A DNA stretch of 64,000 bases from Streptomyces sp. 549 (GCF_030124175.1 NZ_JASKMT010000013.1:62001-126000), one strand, 5' to 3'; shown: positions 8,431 through 16,862, numbered from the stretch's first letter. The notes: generated by a model from the sequence alone, not told the origin. Numbers and translations: made by a program.

Positions 8431-8743
8431 TTATCCACAGGCACCTGGGGGTTCTGTGCATAAGTCGACACCAGAACCCGACACTGTCGACAAAGCGGTA
8501 CGCAGTACACAGACTCCGCACAGCAGGACGGTCCCGGGCGCGTCACCCCTCGCGGCCCGACCCACCCTTCCGGGTAAGGCAATTCCCCTCGAACGAGTGT
8601 GTAACGGCGGTTTACTCGGGGAATTCATACGCCTTCACGAAACGGCACAAGCGATCTTCACCGCTTTCCACAGAATCACCCCCCACCCTGTGGATAACTT
8701 GACAGGCCACGGATCTCACTGTGGATAACGACGGTTAACCACA
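8431..8743. promoter_or_regulatory. Cluster of DnaA-box-like sequences
   Basis: Perfect TTATCCACA lies at 8431-8439 (+), 8689-8697 (-) and 8720-8728 (-). One-mismatch versions are TTATGCACA at 8455-8463 (-) and TTAACCACA at 8735-8743 (+). TTGTCGACA at 8485-8493 (-) differs by one base from the Streptomyces form TTGTCCACA; CTTTCCACA at 8664-8672 (+) is weaker. Three boxes are packed within 55 bp (8689-8743). There is no dnaA or dnaN beside it, so this is not oriC itself. A DnaA-titrating or regulatory site is the natural reading; such clusters are known near oriC in S. coelicolor. Confidence 0.75.
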
Positions 8744-8867
8744 GCCGCCCCCAGGGGCCTCAGCCCCGCCCGGGAACCGGCCCGACAGGCGCCGTCGGGC
8801 CCGCCGTCCCCGGTGACCACATCGCCACTTCCCCGCTCCCCCGCTCCCCCGCCGCCCGTTCGCCGTC

Positions 8868-8939
8868 GATCAGAACGTCGATCAGCGCGTTGATCAGAAC
8901 GTCGATCAGAACGTCGATCAGCGCGTTGATCGATCCGTT
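8868..8939. repeat. Six-copy 12-bp tandem repeat upstream of serS
   Basis: Six units of 12 bp: GATCAGAACGTC, GATCAGCGCGTT, GATCAGAACGTC, GATCAGAACGTC, GATCAGCGCGTT, GATCGATCCGTT. Each begins with GATC, and the two variants alternate as A-B-A-A-B-C. The array is 141 bp upstream of serS and 125 bp after the DnaA-box cluster. It is not in a supported coding sequence. Confidence 0.9.
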
Positions 8940-9068
8940 GGTCACGACGCTCTCCGAGCAACGCGCGGAGAAGGCTTTTCCCGCGCTTCCGCGCACTTCC
9001 CCACTTAACAAAAGGGATCAAAACCCACCAAGCGGGATATCGGTTCGAGAGCCGCCCGGCGGCCCCGG

Positions 9069-9074
9069 TAACCT
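9069..9074 (+). promoter_or_regulatory. -10 element of serS, leaderless geometry
   Basis: TAACCT is followed by exactly six bases (GAGGGG) and the GTG start. The purine run touches the start codon, too close to work as a ribosome site, which supports a leaderless transcript. Confidence 0.5.
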
Positions 9075-9080
9075 GAGGGG

Positions 9081-10358
9081 GTGATTGACCTTCGCCTGCT
9101 TCGTGAGGACCCCGACCGTGTGCGCGCCTCCCAGCGCGCCCGAGGAGAGGACGTCGGCCTGGTCGACGCGCTCCTCCTGGCAGACGAGCGGCGCAGGTCG
9201 TCCGGTGTCAGTTTCGACGAGCTGCGCTCCCGGCAGAAGCAGCTCGGCAAGCTCATCCCCAAGGCCGCCGGCGACGAGAAGGCGGACCTGCTCAAGCAGG
9301 CCGCCGAGCTGTCCGCCGCGGTGAAGGCCGCCGACGCCGAGCAGGACGAGGCCGCTGCCGAGGCGCAGCGCCTGCTGCGCCAGCTCGGCAACCTGGTGCA
9401 CCCCGAGGTGCCGGTGGGCGGCGAGGAGGACTTCACCGTCCGGGAGACGATCGGCACCCGCCGCGACTTCGCCGCCGAGGGCTTCGAGCCCAAGGACCAC
9501 CTGGAGCTGGGCCAGCTGCTCGGCGCCATCGACGTCGAGCGCGGCGCGAAGGTCTCCGGGTCGCGCTTCTACTACCTGACGGGTGTCGGCGCCCTGCTGG
9601 AGCTGGCCCTGGTCAACGCGGCCATCGCGCAGGCCACCGAGGCCGGGTTCGTGCCGATGCTGACGCCCGCGCTGGTCAAGCCACGGGCCATGGAGGGCAC
9701 CGGCTTCCTCGGCCAGGCCGCGGAGAACGTCTACCACCTGGAGAAGGACGACTACTACCTGGTCGGCACCTCCGAGGTCCCGCTCGCCGCGTACCACATG
9801 GACGAGATCGTCGAGGCGTCCCAGCTGCCGCTGCGCTACGCCGGGTTCTCGCCCTGCTTCCGCCGCGAGGCGGGCACCTACGGCAAGGACACCCGGGGCA
9901 TCTTCCGGGTCCACCAGTTCGACAAGGTGGAGATGTTCTCCTACGTCGACCCGGCGGACTCCGAGGCCGAGCACCTGCGGCTGCTGGAGTGGGAGAAGCA
10001 GTGGCTGACCGGCCTGGAACTGCCGTTCCAGGTGATCGACGTGGCCACCGGCGACCTGGGCGCGTCCGCCTCCCGCAAGTTCGACTGCGAGGCGTGGATC
10101 CCCACCCAGGGCAAGTACCGCGAGCTGACGTCGGCGTCCAACTGCAACGAGTTCCAGGCCCGCCGCCTGTCGATCCGGATGCGCGACGGCAAGCACGTCA
10201 AGCCGCTCGCCACCCTCAACGGCACGCTCTGCGCGGTGCCGCGGACCATCGTGGCGCTGCTGGAGAACCACCAGCGCAGCGACGGCTCGGTGCGCGTCCC
10301 GGAGCTGCTCCGCCCCTACCTGGGCGGCCGTGAGCTGCTGAAGCCGGTCGGCGCATGA
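9081..10358 (+). CDS. serS: Seryl-tRNA synthetase
   Basis: Cytoplasmic class II aminoacyl-tRNA synthetase, 425 residues, normal length. The N-terminal coiled-coil arm that grips the tRNA long variable arm covers about residues 30-100 (Lys/Glu/Ala-rich heptads). Class II motif 2 ([21 protein letters not shown]) is about 255-275 and motif 3 ([19 protein letters not shown]) about 378-396. The GTG start yields the usual [10 protein letters not shown]-terminus. The stop overlaps the start of the following HAD phosphatase gene (ATGA at 10355), so the two are translationally coupled. The promoter appears leaderless, preceded by the 12-bp repeat array. Confidence 0.97.
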   Translation: MIDLRLLREDPDRVRASQRARGEDVGLVDALLLADERRRSSGVSFDELRSRQKQLGKLIPKAAGDEKADLLKQAAELSAAVKAADAEQDEAAAEAQRLLRQLGNLVHPEVPVGGEEDFTVRETIGTRRDFAAEGFEPKDHLELGQLLGAIDVERGAKVSGSRFYYLTGVGALLELALVNAAIAQATEAGFVPMLTPALVKPRAMEGTGFLGQAAENVYHLEKDDYYLVGTSEVPLAAYHMDEIVEASQLPLRYAGFSPCFRREAGTYGKDTRGIFRVHQFDKVEMFSYVDPADSEAEHLRLLEWEKQWLTGLELPFQVIDVATGDLGASASRKFDCEAWIPTQGKYRELTSASNCNEFQARRLSIRMRDGKHVKPLATLNGTLCAVPRTIVALLENHQRSDGSVRVPELLRPYLGGRELLKPVGA

Positions 10359-11158
10359 GTTTCCCCTACCGCCTGGTCGCCACCGACCTGGACGGCACGC
10401 TGCTGCGCAGCGACGACACCGTCTCGGCCCGCACCCGCGAGTCGCTCGACCGGGCGACGGCCGCCGGTGCCGCGCACCTGGTCGTCACCGGCCGGTCGGT
10501 GCCGTGGACGCGGCACATCCTGGACGACCTCGGCTACCGGGGGCTCGCGGTGTGCGGCCAGGGCGCGCAGGTCTACCACGCCGGGGAGCACAGGCTGCTG
10601 ACGTCGGTGACGCTCGACCGCCGGCTGGCGGCCACCGCGGTCGCCAAGATCGAGGCGGAGATCGGCCCGCTGGCGCTCGCCGCGTCCCGGGACGGCATCG
10701 ACGGCGAGGTGCTGGTCGGCCCGGGGTACCGGGTGCAGGAGGGCCCGCTGCCGGCCCGGTCCTACGACGACCCCGCCGAGCTGTGGGCCGAGCCGCTGAA
10801 CAAGCTGTACCTCCAGCACCGGGAGCTGGGCGACGACGCCCTGGCCGAGGCGGCGCGGCGCCTCGTCGGCGACCTGGTCGGCATCACCATGGCCGGCCCC
10901 GGCATAGTGGAACTGCTGCCGCTGGGCCTGTCGAAGGCGACCGGCCTGTCCCTCGCGGCACGGCGGCTGGGCGTCACCGCGGCCGAGACCATCGCCTTCG
11001 GCGACATGCCCAACGACCTGCCGATGTTCGGGTGGGCGGCGTACGGCGTGGCCATGGCCAACGCGCACCCGGAACTGCTCGCGGTCGCCGACGAGACGAC
11101 CGCCTCGCACGACCAGGACGGCATCGCCGAGGTCCTGGAACGCCTGCTCGCGGCCTGA
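10355..11158 (+). CDS. HAD-superfamily Cof-type sugar-phosphate phosphatase
   Basis: 267 residues with the complete HAD signature: motif I DLDGTLL (about residues 10-16, nucleophile Asp10), motif II in VVTGRSV, Lys in the GLSKATGLS segment and motif [12 protein letters not shown]. The C2B cap between motifs II and III marks the Cof/YidA subfamily, which dephosphorylates sugar phosphates and related metabolites; the substrate cannot be predicted. The gene overlaps serS by four bases (ATGA) and so shares its transcript. A paralogue of the same subfamily lies at 28720-29583 (both end with a GDMPNDL motif). A hairpin follows the stop codon. Confidence 0.92.
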   Translation: MSFPYRLVATDLDGTLLRSDDTVSARTRESLDRATAAGAAHLVVTGRSVPWTRHILDDLGYRGLAVCGQGAQVYHAGEHRLLTSVTLDRRLAATAVAKIEAEIGPLALAASRDGIDGEVLVGPGYRVQEGPLPARSYDDPAELWAEPLNKLYLQHRELGDDALAEAARRLVGDLVGITMAGPGIVELLPLGLSKATGLSLAARRLGVTAAETIAFGDMPNDLPMFGWAAYGVAMANAHPELLAVADETTASHDQDGIAEVLERLLAA

Positions 11159-11174
11159 CCGCCGCTGCCGCCGG

Positions 11175-11200
11175 CCCCGCGGCGCGGTGCTGCCGCGGGG
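11175..11200 (+). terminator. Hairpin after serS-HAD operon
   Basis: Perfect 9-bp stem CCCCGCGGC (11175-11183) with GCCGCGGGG (11192-11200) around an 8-nt loop, 16 bp after the HAD stop codon and before the next promoter. No T-tract follows. Confidence 0.5.
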
Positions 11201-11248
11201 GGTCCGCGGGCGCGCGTCCGCACGCGGGCGCGTCCGTCGCCGCGGGGT

Positions 11249-11254
11249 TACGCT
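11249..11254 (+). promoter_or_regulatory. -10 element of the SDR gene, leaderless geometry
   Basis: TACGCT, six bases, then ATG 11261; no ribosome-binding sequence. Confidence 0.5.
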
Positions 11255-11260
11255 CCCGCT

Positions 11261-12031
11261 ATGACGCGCACAGTGGTGATCAGCGGCGGCGGCACCGGCA
11301 TCGGACTGGCGACGGCCCGGTGCTTCGCCGCGGGCGGCGACCGCGTGGTGCTGGTCGGCCGGCGCACCGAGGTGCTGGACCGGGCGGCGGACTCCGTGCC
11401 GGGCGCCCTGCGGGTGGCCGCCGACCTGACGACACCCGAAGGGGCCCGCGCGGTCGAGCGGTTCGTCGCCGACGAGTGCGGCGCGGTGGACGTGCTGGTG
11501 CACAACGCGGGCGGCAACGGCGCCCTGGAGGAGGAGCCCGAGCCGTCGGACCGCCCGGCGGTGGCGGCTCCGGACCCGCTGCTGCCGCTTGCGCGGCACT
11601 GGGAGCTGAACTTCCGGCTGAACACGCTGACCGCCGTGCTGCTGACCGAGGCGCTTGAGGCGCGGCTCGCCTCGCCGGGCGGCCGGGTGCTGTTCGTCAG
11701 CTCGATCGCCGCGCACCGCGGCTCCGGCACCACCGCCTACGCGGCCGGCAAGGCGGCCCTGCACCCGTACGCCTTCGACCTGGCCCGACGGGTGGGCGGC
11801 CGGGGCGTCACCGTCAACCTGGTGGCGCCCGGCTACGTCGAGGGCACCGGGTTCTTCGGTGCGGGACTGCCCGAGGAGCGGCGGGAGGAACTCGTCGCGG
11901 AGACGCTGACCGGCCGTCCGGGCGAGCCGGGGGACGTCGCGGAGACGCTGCACTGGCTCGCCTCGCACGCCGCCGGGCACATCACCGGCCAGGTCGTGCA
12001 CGTCAACGGCGGCGCGGCACTGGGCCGCTGA
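11261..12031 (+). CDS. Short-chain dehydrogenase/reductase
   Basis: 256 residues, classical SDR. The dinucleotide-binding motif is SGGGTGIG (about residues 7-14), the structural motif HNAGG is about 82-86, and the catalytic triad is Ser in FVSSIAAHRGSG and Tyr-x-x-x-Lys in YAAGKAAL (about 160-167). Arg-Arg after the second beta strand (VGRRTEV) suggests NADP(H) preference. A C-terminal VHVNGGAALGR is typical of FabG-like members, but no fatty-acid genes are nearby, so the substrate is unknown. It is a stand-alone gene with its own leaderless-type promoter, converging on the MFS gene 46 bp downstream. Confidence 0.9.
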   Translation: MTRTVVISGGGTGIGLATARCFAAGGDRVVLVGRRTEVLDRAADSVPGALRVAADLTTPEGARAVERFVADECGAVDVLVHNAGGNGALEEEPEPSDRPAVAAPDPLLPLARHWELNFRLNTLTAVLLTEALEARLASPGGRVLFVSSIAAHRGSGTTAYAAGKAALHPYAFDLARRVGGRGVTVNLVAPGYVEGTGFFGAGLPEERREELVAETLTGRPGEPGDVAETLHWLASHAAGHITGQVVHVNGGAALGR

Positions 12032-12077
12032 CCACCGGGCCCCTCGTCCGGCCGTCCCGATCCCCCGTCCGCCCGGG

Positions 12078-13475
12078 TCAGTGGCCGATGCGGCGGTTGC
12101 GGCCCGCGCCCATCCCGAGCAGGCCGAGCACCGCGCACAGGGCGAGCAGCAGGGCCAGCGGCAGCGTCCAGCCGCCGGTGAGCTGGTGCAGCGCGCCGAG
12201 CGCCAGCGGTCCCGCCGCGGCCAGCAGATAACCCCAGGTCTGCGCCATGCCGGACAGCCGGGCGGCGGTGTGCGCGTCGCCGGAGCGCAGCACGATCATG
12301 GTGAGGGCCAGCCCGACGGTGCCGCCCTGGCCGACGCCGAGCAGCGCCGCCCACAGCCACGCCGCCTCGACGGGTGAGACGAGCAGCCCGGTCACGCCGG
12401 ACGCCATCAGCGCCACCACGGCCACCGCCAGCAGCCGCTGGCTGCTGAGCCGGCCGGCGATCAGCGGCACCAGGAACGAGCCGGCCATCTGCACCAGGGT
12501 GCTGAAGGCGAGCATGAGCCCGGCGGCGCCCCTGGCCATGCCGTGGTCGATGTAGATGGTCGGCAGCCAGGCGATCGTGACGTAGGCGACGGTCGACTGG
12601 AGGCCCATGAACAGCGTCACCTGCCAGGCCAGGCCCGACCGGGTGAGCCGGGGGCCGGGCGCCGGCGGCGCGGCGGCGGGGGCGGCACGCCGGGTCCGGC
12701 GGGCGAGCGCGGCGTGCGGCAGCCACGCCAGCGCGGCGACGAGGGCGGGCAGCGACCACGACACCAGGGAGCCCTGCCAGCCGCCGAGGAGGTCCTCCAG
12801 CGGCACGGCGACGGCGGCGGAGACGGTGGCTCCGGCGATCATCGCGGTCGTGTAGAGCGCGGTCATGCCCGCGGCGTGGTCGGGAAAGTCCCGCTTGACC
12901 AGTCCCGGCATCAGCACGTTGAGCAGCGCGATGGCGCCGCCGACCACCGCGCAGCCGCCGAACAGCGCGAGGGCGGGAGGTGCGATGCGCAGCAGGTTGC
13001 CGGCGGCGAGCAGCACCAGCGCGCCGAGCAGCACGGTCTCGGTGCCGTAACGGCGGGCGAGGCGCGGGGCGAGCGGCGACACGAGGCCCATGAACACCAG
13101 CGGGATGGTGGTGATGAGGCTACTGCCGGTGGCGGTGAGGCCGAAGTGGGCGCTGATGCCGCCGAGCAGCGGGGACACCCCGGCGAGCGCGGCCCGCATG
13201 TTGAGCGCGGCCAGTACGAGGGCCGCGAGCAGCAACGCGGGGTGGTTGCCGCGCGGTCCGCGGCGGAGGGCGCGGACGGCACCGGCACCGACACCGGCAC
13301 CGACGGCACCGACACCGCCGCGAGGCGAGGCGGGCGGCGAGGGTGCAGAAACGGATGCGGGTGCGGCGGACACGAGCGCCGGGGCCGTCAGCGCGGCGGG
13401 TCCGGAGGCAGGTCCGTCGGCGGGTGGCTGCGGTGCGGTGAGGCTGTCGAGGCTGTCGGGACGGGCCGTGGACAC
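12078..13475 (-). CDS. CynX/NimT-type MFS transporter
   Basis: 465 residues with about 12 transmembrane helices, starting after a 60-residue Ala/Pro/Thr-rich cytosolic N-terminus. The helices NMRAALAGVSPLLGGISAHFGLT and the run to RYGTETVLLGA match the CynX/NimT (cyanate/2-nitroimidazole) branch of the major facilitator superfamily; substrates in this branch are mostly unknown small anions or drugs. The GTG start at 13475 follows GAAAGG at a sensible distance. The gene lies downstream of, and co-oriented with, a GntR/FadR-type regulator (13723-14448), so the transporter is its probable target. Two 20-bp direct repeats occur in the 247 bp between them. Confidence 0.9.
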   Translation of the reverse strand: MSTARPDSLDSLTAPQPPADGPASGPAALTAPALVSAAPASVSAPSPPASPRGGVGAVGAGVGAGAVRALRRGPRGNHPALLLAALVLAALNMRAALAGVSPLLGGISAHFGLTATGSSLITTIPLVFMGLVSPLAPRLARRYGTETVLLGALVLLAAGNLLRIAPPALALFGGCAVVGGAIALLNVLMPGLVKRDFPDHAAGMTALYTTAMIAGATVSAAVAVPLEDLLGGWQGSLVSWSLPALVAALAWLPHAALARRTRRAAPAAAPPAPGPRLTRSGLAWQVTLFMGLQSTVAYVTIAWLPTIYIDHGMARGAAGLMLAFSTLVQMAGSFLVPLIAGRLSSQRLLAVAVVALMASGVTGLLVSPVEAAWLWAALLGVGQGGTVGLALTMIVLRSGDAHTAARLSGMAQTWGYLLAAAGPLALGALHQLTGGWTLPLALLLALCAVLGLLGMGAGRNRRIGH

Positions 13476-13488
13476 GAGGGGCCTTTCG

Positions 13489-13537
13489 GGGTGGTGCTCA
13501 GGCAGGTGCCCGCGTACGGGTGGTGCTCAGGCAGGTG
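13489..13537. repeat. 20-bp direct repeat in the MFS leader
   Basis: GGGTGGTGCTCAGGCAGGTG occurs at 13489-13508 and 13518-13537 (29-bp period), between the regulator and the MFS start. A looser repeat of GGGCGGGTCGGCA follows at about 13630-13660. The remaining bases to 13722 show no gene. Confidence 0.7.
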
Positions 13538-13722
13538 GGAGGCGGGACGGAGGCACGCGCGAACGGGCGCGCGGGGGCACGGTCGGCGGCGCCACGCTGG
13601 GCGGGCGGCCGTCGGAGGGCAGCCGGGAGGGCGGGTCGGCAGGGCGGGTCGGCAGGGTGCCGGAGTGCCTGGCCGGAGTGCGTGGCCGGGGTGCGTGGCG
13701 GTGTGCCGCGTGCGGCGCGGGG

Positions 13723-14448
13723 TCAGGGCGCGTCGGGGATGTTGACCAGCAGCGCGTCGACGGCCGCGCGCGGCACGTCGAGCAGGGCGCGGACGGCCTG
13801 TTCGGCGGCGTCCGGGTCCCGGGAGGCGATGGCGTCGACCACCGCGCGGTGGTCCCCGGCGATGATGCCGGGCAGTTGATCGTCGCGGAGCGCGTCCAGC
13901 AGCGCTTCGCGGACGGAGCTGCTGAACCAGCGGTAGGTGGCGGTGAGCGCCGGATTGTGGGCGGCTTCGACGACCGCGACGTGGAAGGCGGTGTCGTGCT
14001 CCGCGTACAGCTCGTGCTGTCCGCCGACGGGCTGCCCGGCGTCGTCCTCGCAGGCGGCCTGGGCGGCCAGCGCGGCCCGCATCCGGTCCAGGTCGGCCTG
14101 GTCGTGCCGGAGCGCGGCCAGGCGGGCGCCCTCGGCCTCCAGCGCGATGCGCACGTCCAGCACGTCGCGGATGCCTGCGCGGCGGACCGCGCGCATGATG
14201 TCGCCGGGGTCGGCGCAGGACACCACGAAGGTGCCCTCGCCCTGCCGGGAGCGCAGCAGCCCGGCGTGGACGAGCACCCGCACGGCCTCCCGCACGGTGT
14301 TGCGGCCGACGCCGAGCTGCTCGGCGAGTGCGTGCTCGGTGGGGATGCGCGTGCCGACCTGCCAGTGGCCGTCGGTGAGCTGGGTGCGGAGCTGTTCGAC
14401 GACGGTGTCCACCAGTGAACGGCGTCCTGCGGTCTCCAGCGCCTTCAT
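13723..14448 (-). CDS. GntR/FadR-family transcriptional regulator
   Basis: 241 residues: an N-terminal winged helix-turn-helix (about 12-75, with IPTEHALAEQLGVGRNTVREAVRVL as recognition part) and an all-helical FCD ligand/metal-binding domain (about 90-225). FCD metal-binding residues are plausible at D84, H131, H181 and H203-like positions, approximate by eye. The FadR subfamily usually represses adjacent catabolic or transport genes and is released by a carboxylate ligand. ATG 14448 follows an AGGAG-like site. An inverted repeat 26 bp upstream of the start is the likely autoregulatory operator. The downstream MFS gene is the expected partner. Confidence 0.9.
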   Translation of the reverse strand: MKALETAGRRSLVDTVVEQLRTQLTDGHWQVGTRIPTEHALAEQLGVGRNTVREAVRVLVHAGLLRSRQGEGTFVVSCADPGDIMRAVRRAGIRDVLDVRIALEAEGARLAALRHDQADLDRMRAALAAQAACEDDAGQPVGGQHELYAEHDTAFHVAVVEAAHNPALTATYRWFSSSVREALLDALRDDQLPGIIAGDHRAVVDAIASRDPDAAEQAVRALLDVPRAAVDALLVNIPDAP

Positions 14449-14460
14449 GCCCCACTCCTC

Positions 14461-14503
14461 CCCTTCGGTTGCCCGGTCATCCTACAACCGGATGACCGAA
14501 GGG
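14461..14503. promoter_or_regulatory. Nested palindrome, probable GntR/FadR operator
   Basis: Inner arms CGGTCATCC (14474-14482) and GGATGACCG (14490-14498) are perfect inverted repeats separated by 7 bp. Outer arms CCCTTCGG (14461-14468) and CCGAAGGG (14496-14503) form a second inverted repeat sharing the right-hand side. It sits just upstream of the regulator start. Confidence 0.7.
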
Positions 14504-14524
14504 TGTGACGGGGGTCGGCGGCGG

Positions 14525-15952
14525 TCAGCCGCGGTAGGTCTCCAGCAGCCGCAACCAGATCTCGCTCATCGTGGGAAAGGCGGGCACCGCGTGCCACAGT
14601 CGCTCGATCGGCACCTCGCCCGCCACGGCGACGGTGGCGGCGTGCAGCAGCTCGCTCACCCCGGGGCCAACGAACGTCACCCCGAGCAGCACCTGCCGCT
14701 CCTCGTCGACGACCATGCGGGCCCGGCCGCGGTAGTCGTCACCGTGCAGCGAGGCACCGGCGACGTCGCCCAGCTCGTAGTCGACCGCGCGCACCCGGCC
14801 GCCGCGCGCATCGGCCTCCGCCGCCGTCAGCCCGACCGCGGCGGCCTCCACCGGGCCGAAGACGACCTGCGGCACGGCCTCCCGGTCGGCCGTGGCGGCG
14901 TGCGCGCCCCAGCGGTCGGTCTCCAGCAGCGGCACGCCCTGCGCGCGGGCCGTGATGGCGGCGGCGGCGATCCGCGCCTGGTACTTGCCCTGGTGGGTGA
15001 GGAGGGCGCGGTGGTTGACGTCGCCGACGGCGTACAGCCAGCCGCCCCTGACACCGTTCACCCGGCAGCTGTCGTCCACGTCGAGCCAGCCGCCCGGTTC
15101 CAGGCCGACCGTCTCCAGCCCGAGGCGGTCGGTGCGCGGGGTGCGCCCGGTGGCGAACAGCACCTCGTCGGCGACCAGTTCCGAGCCGTCGTCCAGCTTC
15201 AGCGTCACCGGTCCCTGCGCTGACGGGCGGTCCACCGCGGCGACGGACGTACCGGTCCGCACCGTCACCCCGTCGGCGGCCAGCGCCTCCGCGAGCAGGT
15301 CACCGGCGAACGGCTCCATGCGCGGCAGCGGCCGGTCGCCGCGCAGCAGCAGCGTCACCACCGAGCCCAGGGCGTTCCAGGCGGCGGCCAGTTCGACCCC
15401 GACCGGGCCCCCGCCGACCACCGCGAGGCGGGCCGGCACGGTCTGGCTGCCGGTGCCCTGCCGGTTCGTCCACGGGGCGGCGCCGCCGAGCCCGGGCAGG
15501 TCGGGGACCGCCGCCCGGGTGCCGGTGGCGACGACCACGGCGTGCCGGGCGGTCAGCATCCGCTGCACGCCCTCCGGCGTCTCCACCACGACCCGGCGGG
15601 GCCCGTCGATGCGGCCGTGGCCGCGGACGAACTCCGCGCCGGTGGAGTCGATCCACTCCACCTGGCCGGAGTCGTCCCAGTGCGAGGTGAACGCGTCCCG
15701 GCGTGCCAGCACGGCCGCCGCGTCCAGGCGCCCGCTCACCGCCTCCCGGGACCCGGCGACGCCCCGGGCGCCGGCGAGGGCCGAGGCCGGGCGCAGCAGC
15801 GCCTTGCTCGGCACGCACGCCCAGTAGGAGCACTCACCCCCGGCCAGTTCGCTCTCCACCAGCGCGGTGGACAGTCCGTTTGCCCGGGCCCGGTCGACGA
15901 GGTTCTCCCCCACCGGTCCGGCACCCAGCACGATCACGTCGAAGAGGTCCAT
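14525..15952 (-). CDS. Pyridine nucleotide-disulfide oxidoreductase family flavoprotein
   Basis: 475 residues related to dihydrolipoamide dehydrogenase and mercuric reductase. Seen: the FAD-binding motif GAGPVGENLV (about residues 10-19), the redox-active cysteine pair C41-SYWA-C46, the second Rossmann motif VVGGGPVGVELA (about 170-180), the FAD ATG-like motif LFATGRTPRTD and the C-terminal dimerisation domain. The catalytic His of the usual HPT-SE motif is replaced by Phe459 (AFPTMSE), so it is unlikely to be an ordinary lipoamide dehydrogenase. No lipoyl or 2-oxoacid genes lie nearby. Start ATG 15952 is chosen because the FAD fold begins directly after it; GTG 15973 is an alternative. Confidence 0.9.
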   Translation of the reverse strand: MDLFDVIVLGAGPVGENLVDRARANGLSTALVESELAGGECSYWACVPSKALLRPASALAGARGVAGSREAVSGRLDAAAVLARRDAFTSHWDDSGQVEWIDSTGAEFVRGHGRIDGPRRVVVETPEGVQRMLTARHAVVVATGTRAAVPDLPGLGGAAPWTNRQGTGSQTVPARLAVVGGGPVGVELAAAWNALGSVVTLLLRGDRPLPRMEPFAGDLLAEALAADGVTVRTGTSVAAVDRPSAQGPVTLKLDDGSELVADEVLFATGRTPRTDRLGLETVGLEPGGWLDVDDSCRVNGVRGGWLYAVGDVNHRALLTHQGKYQARIAAAAITARAQGVPLLETDRWGAHAATADREAVPQVVFGPVEAAAVGLTAAEADARGGRVRAVDYELGDVAGASLHGDDYRGRARMVVDEERQVLLGVTFVGPGVSELLHAATVAVAGEVPIERLWHAVPAFPTMSEIWLRLLETYRG

Positions 15953-16030
15953 CCGCCCATCATGGCCCTGCACGGCGGGCGCTGCCGGGTGAGCGCGCCG
16001 GACCGGTCACGGCCGGGCGCGCCCCCGCCG

Positions 16031-16861
16031 TCAGCCGGCGCGGGCCGGGACGGGAGCCGGGAGCGGTGCCGGGGCGGGCACGGCGGGCCGGGAGCGCGGT
16101 GCGGTGAGGCGTTCCGCGCCGTCCGGCACCGGGACCGCCGCGAAGATCCGGCCCTGCTGCTCCCTCAGCTCCGCCACCCGCTCCGGAGAGGTGCCGGGCA
16201 GCCGCTGCTCCTCGTACAGCGGGTGGGTCTCCACCGCCGCCCGGTGGCCGGCCTCGGTGTGGAACTGCACCTCGAAGCGGTGGCCCGCCATGGGCTCCCG
16301 CCAGGCCGAGTTGACCGCCTTGTAACTGTCGCGGTTCTTCCAGGTGTTGCTCCACCGCACCGACTCGTGGCCGAAGTCGGCGAGCATCACGGAGGCCGTC
16401 CGCACGCCCTCGGTGTACTCCCCGTCGGACCACCGCAGGGTGTAGCGCACCGAGTCGTTGATGTCGCCGAGCGCCTGGTGCACGCTCTGCGAGGGGTCCT
16501 CCTCCAGCCAGGTGGCGACCTTGCGCTTCAGCGAGTCGGGGGTCTTCAGCCGCTGGTCGAAGCCGACGAGTTCCGCGCCGCTCCAGGACGCGACGGTCCG
16601 CAGCTGCGGGCTGAGGTGCTTCTCGGCCTGCTCGGCCTCGTCGAGGAAGGCGTCCACCGCCCGGTTGTCCTCGGCGTCGAGCCGCAGCCCGCCCTTCTCC
16701 CAGCCGCCGCCACCGGGCGGCTGGTGGAACTGCGGCTCCTCGACCGGCAGTGGCAGCTCCGGTCCGGCGAGGGCCGCGGCGCCCTGGGCGGGCGCGGCGC
16801 CGAGCACCAGGGCGAAGGCGGCGCCGGTCAGGGCGCGGGCGGGGAGGCGGTTGAACGTCAT
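16031..16861 (-). CDS. Secreted RelA/SpoT-like nucleotide 3'-pyrophosphokinase
   Basis: A 276-residue exported protein: signal peptide about 1-27 (cleaved near AQG-AAA), then a single (p)ppGpp-synthetase-like fold without hydrolase, TGS or ACT domains. Conserved elements in order are RLKTPDSLKRKVATWL (R-x-K-x-P-x-S...K), DINDSVRYTLRW (D...R), KNRDSYKAVNSAW (nucleotide-stacking Tyr) and FEVQFHTEAG (E-x-Q...T). It matches what is known of the extracellular ATP nucleotide 3'-pyrophosphokinase of Streptomyces morookaensis, which moves pyrophosphate from ATP to the 3' position of nucleotides outside the cell. Pro/Ala-rich C-terminal tail. Start ATG 16861 is taken; ATG 16876 is in frame. A 12-bp inverted repeat ends at the start codon. 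Confidence 0.82.
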   Translation of the reverse strand: MTFNRLPARALTGAAFALVLGAAPAQGAAALAGPELPLPVEEPQFHQPPGGGGWEKGGLRLDAEDNRAVDAFLDEAEQAEKHLSPQLRTVASWSGAELVGFDQRLKTPDSLKRKVATWLEEDPSQSVHQALGDINDSVRYTLRWSDGEYTEGVRTASVMLADFGHESVRWSNTWKNRDSYKAVNSAWREPMAGHRFEVQFHTEAGHRAAVETHPLYEEQRLPGTSPERVAELREQQGRIFAAVPVPDGAERLTAPRSRPAVPAPAPLPAPVPARAG

Positions 16862-16862
16862 C

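Larger units (their letters stand above)
8302..9068. other. Long pheA-serS intergenic region with DnaA boxes and a tandem repeat
   Basis: No convincing gene in 767 bp: reading frames here lack ribosome sites and are low in third-position GC. The stretch 8425-8745 is markedly more AT-rich than its surroundings and holds a cluster of DnaA-box-like 9-mers on both strands (separate entry). A 72-bp tandem repeat follows at 8868-8939. The last 130 bp lead to the serS promoter and include an A-rich run near 9008-9024. Confidence 0.8.

Noticed and set aside
8425..8745. Replication origin
   Set aside because: DnaA boxes present but far fewer than a Streptomyces oriC, and no dnaA/dnaN flank it.
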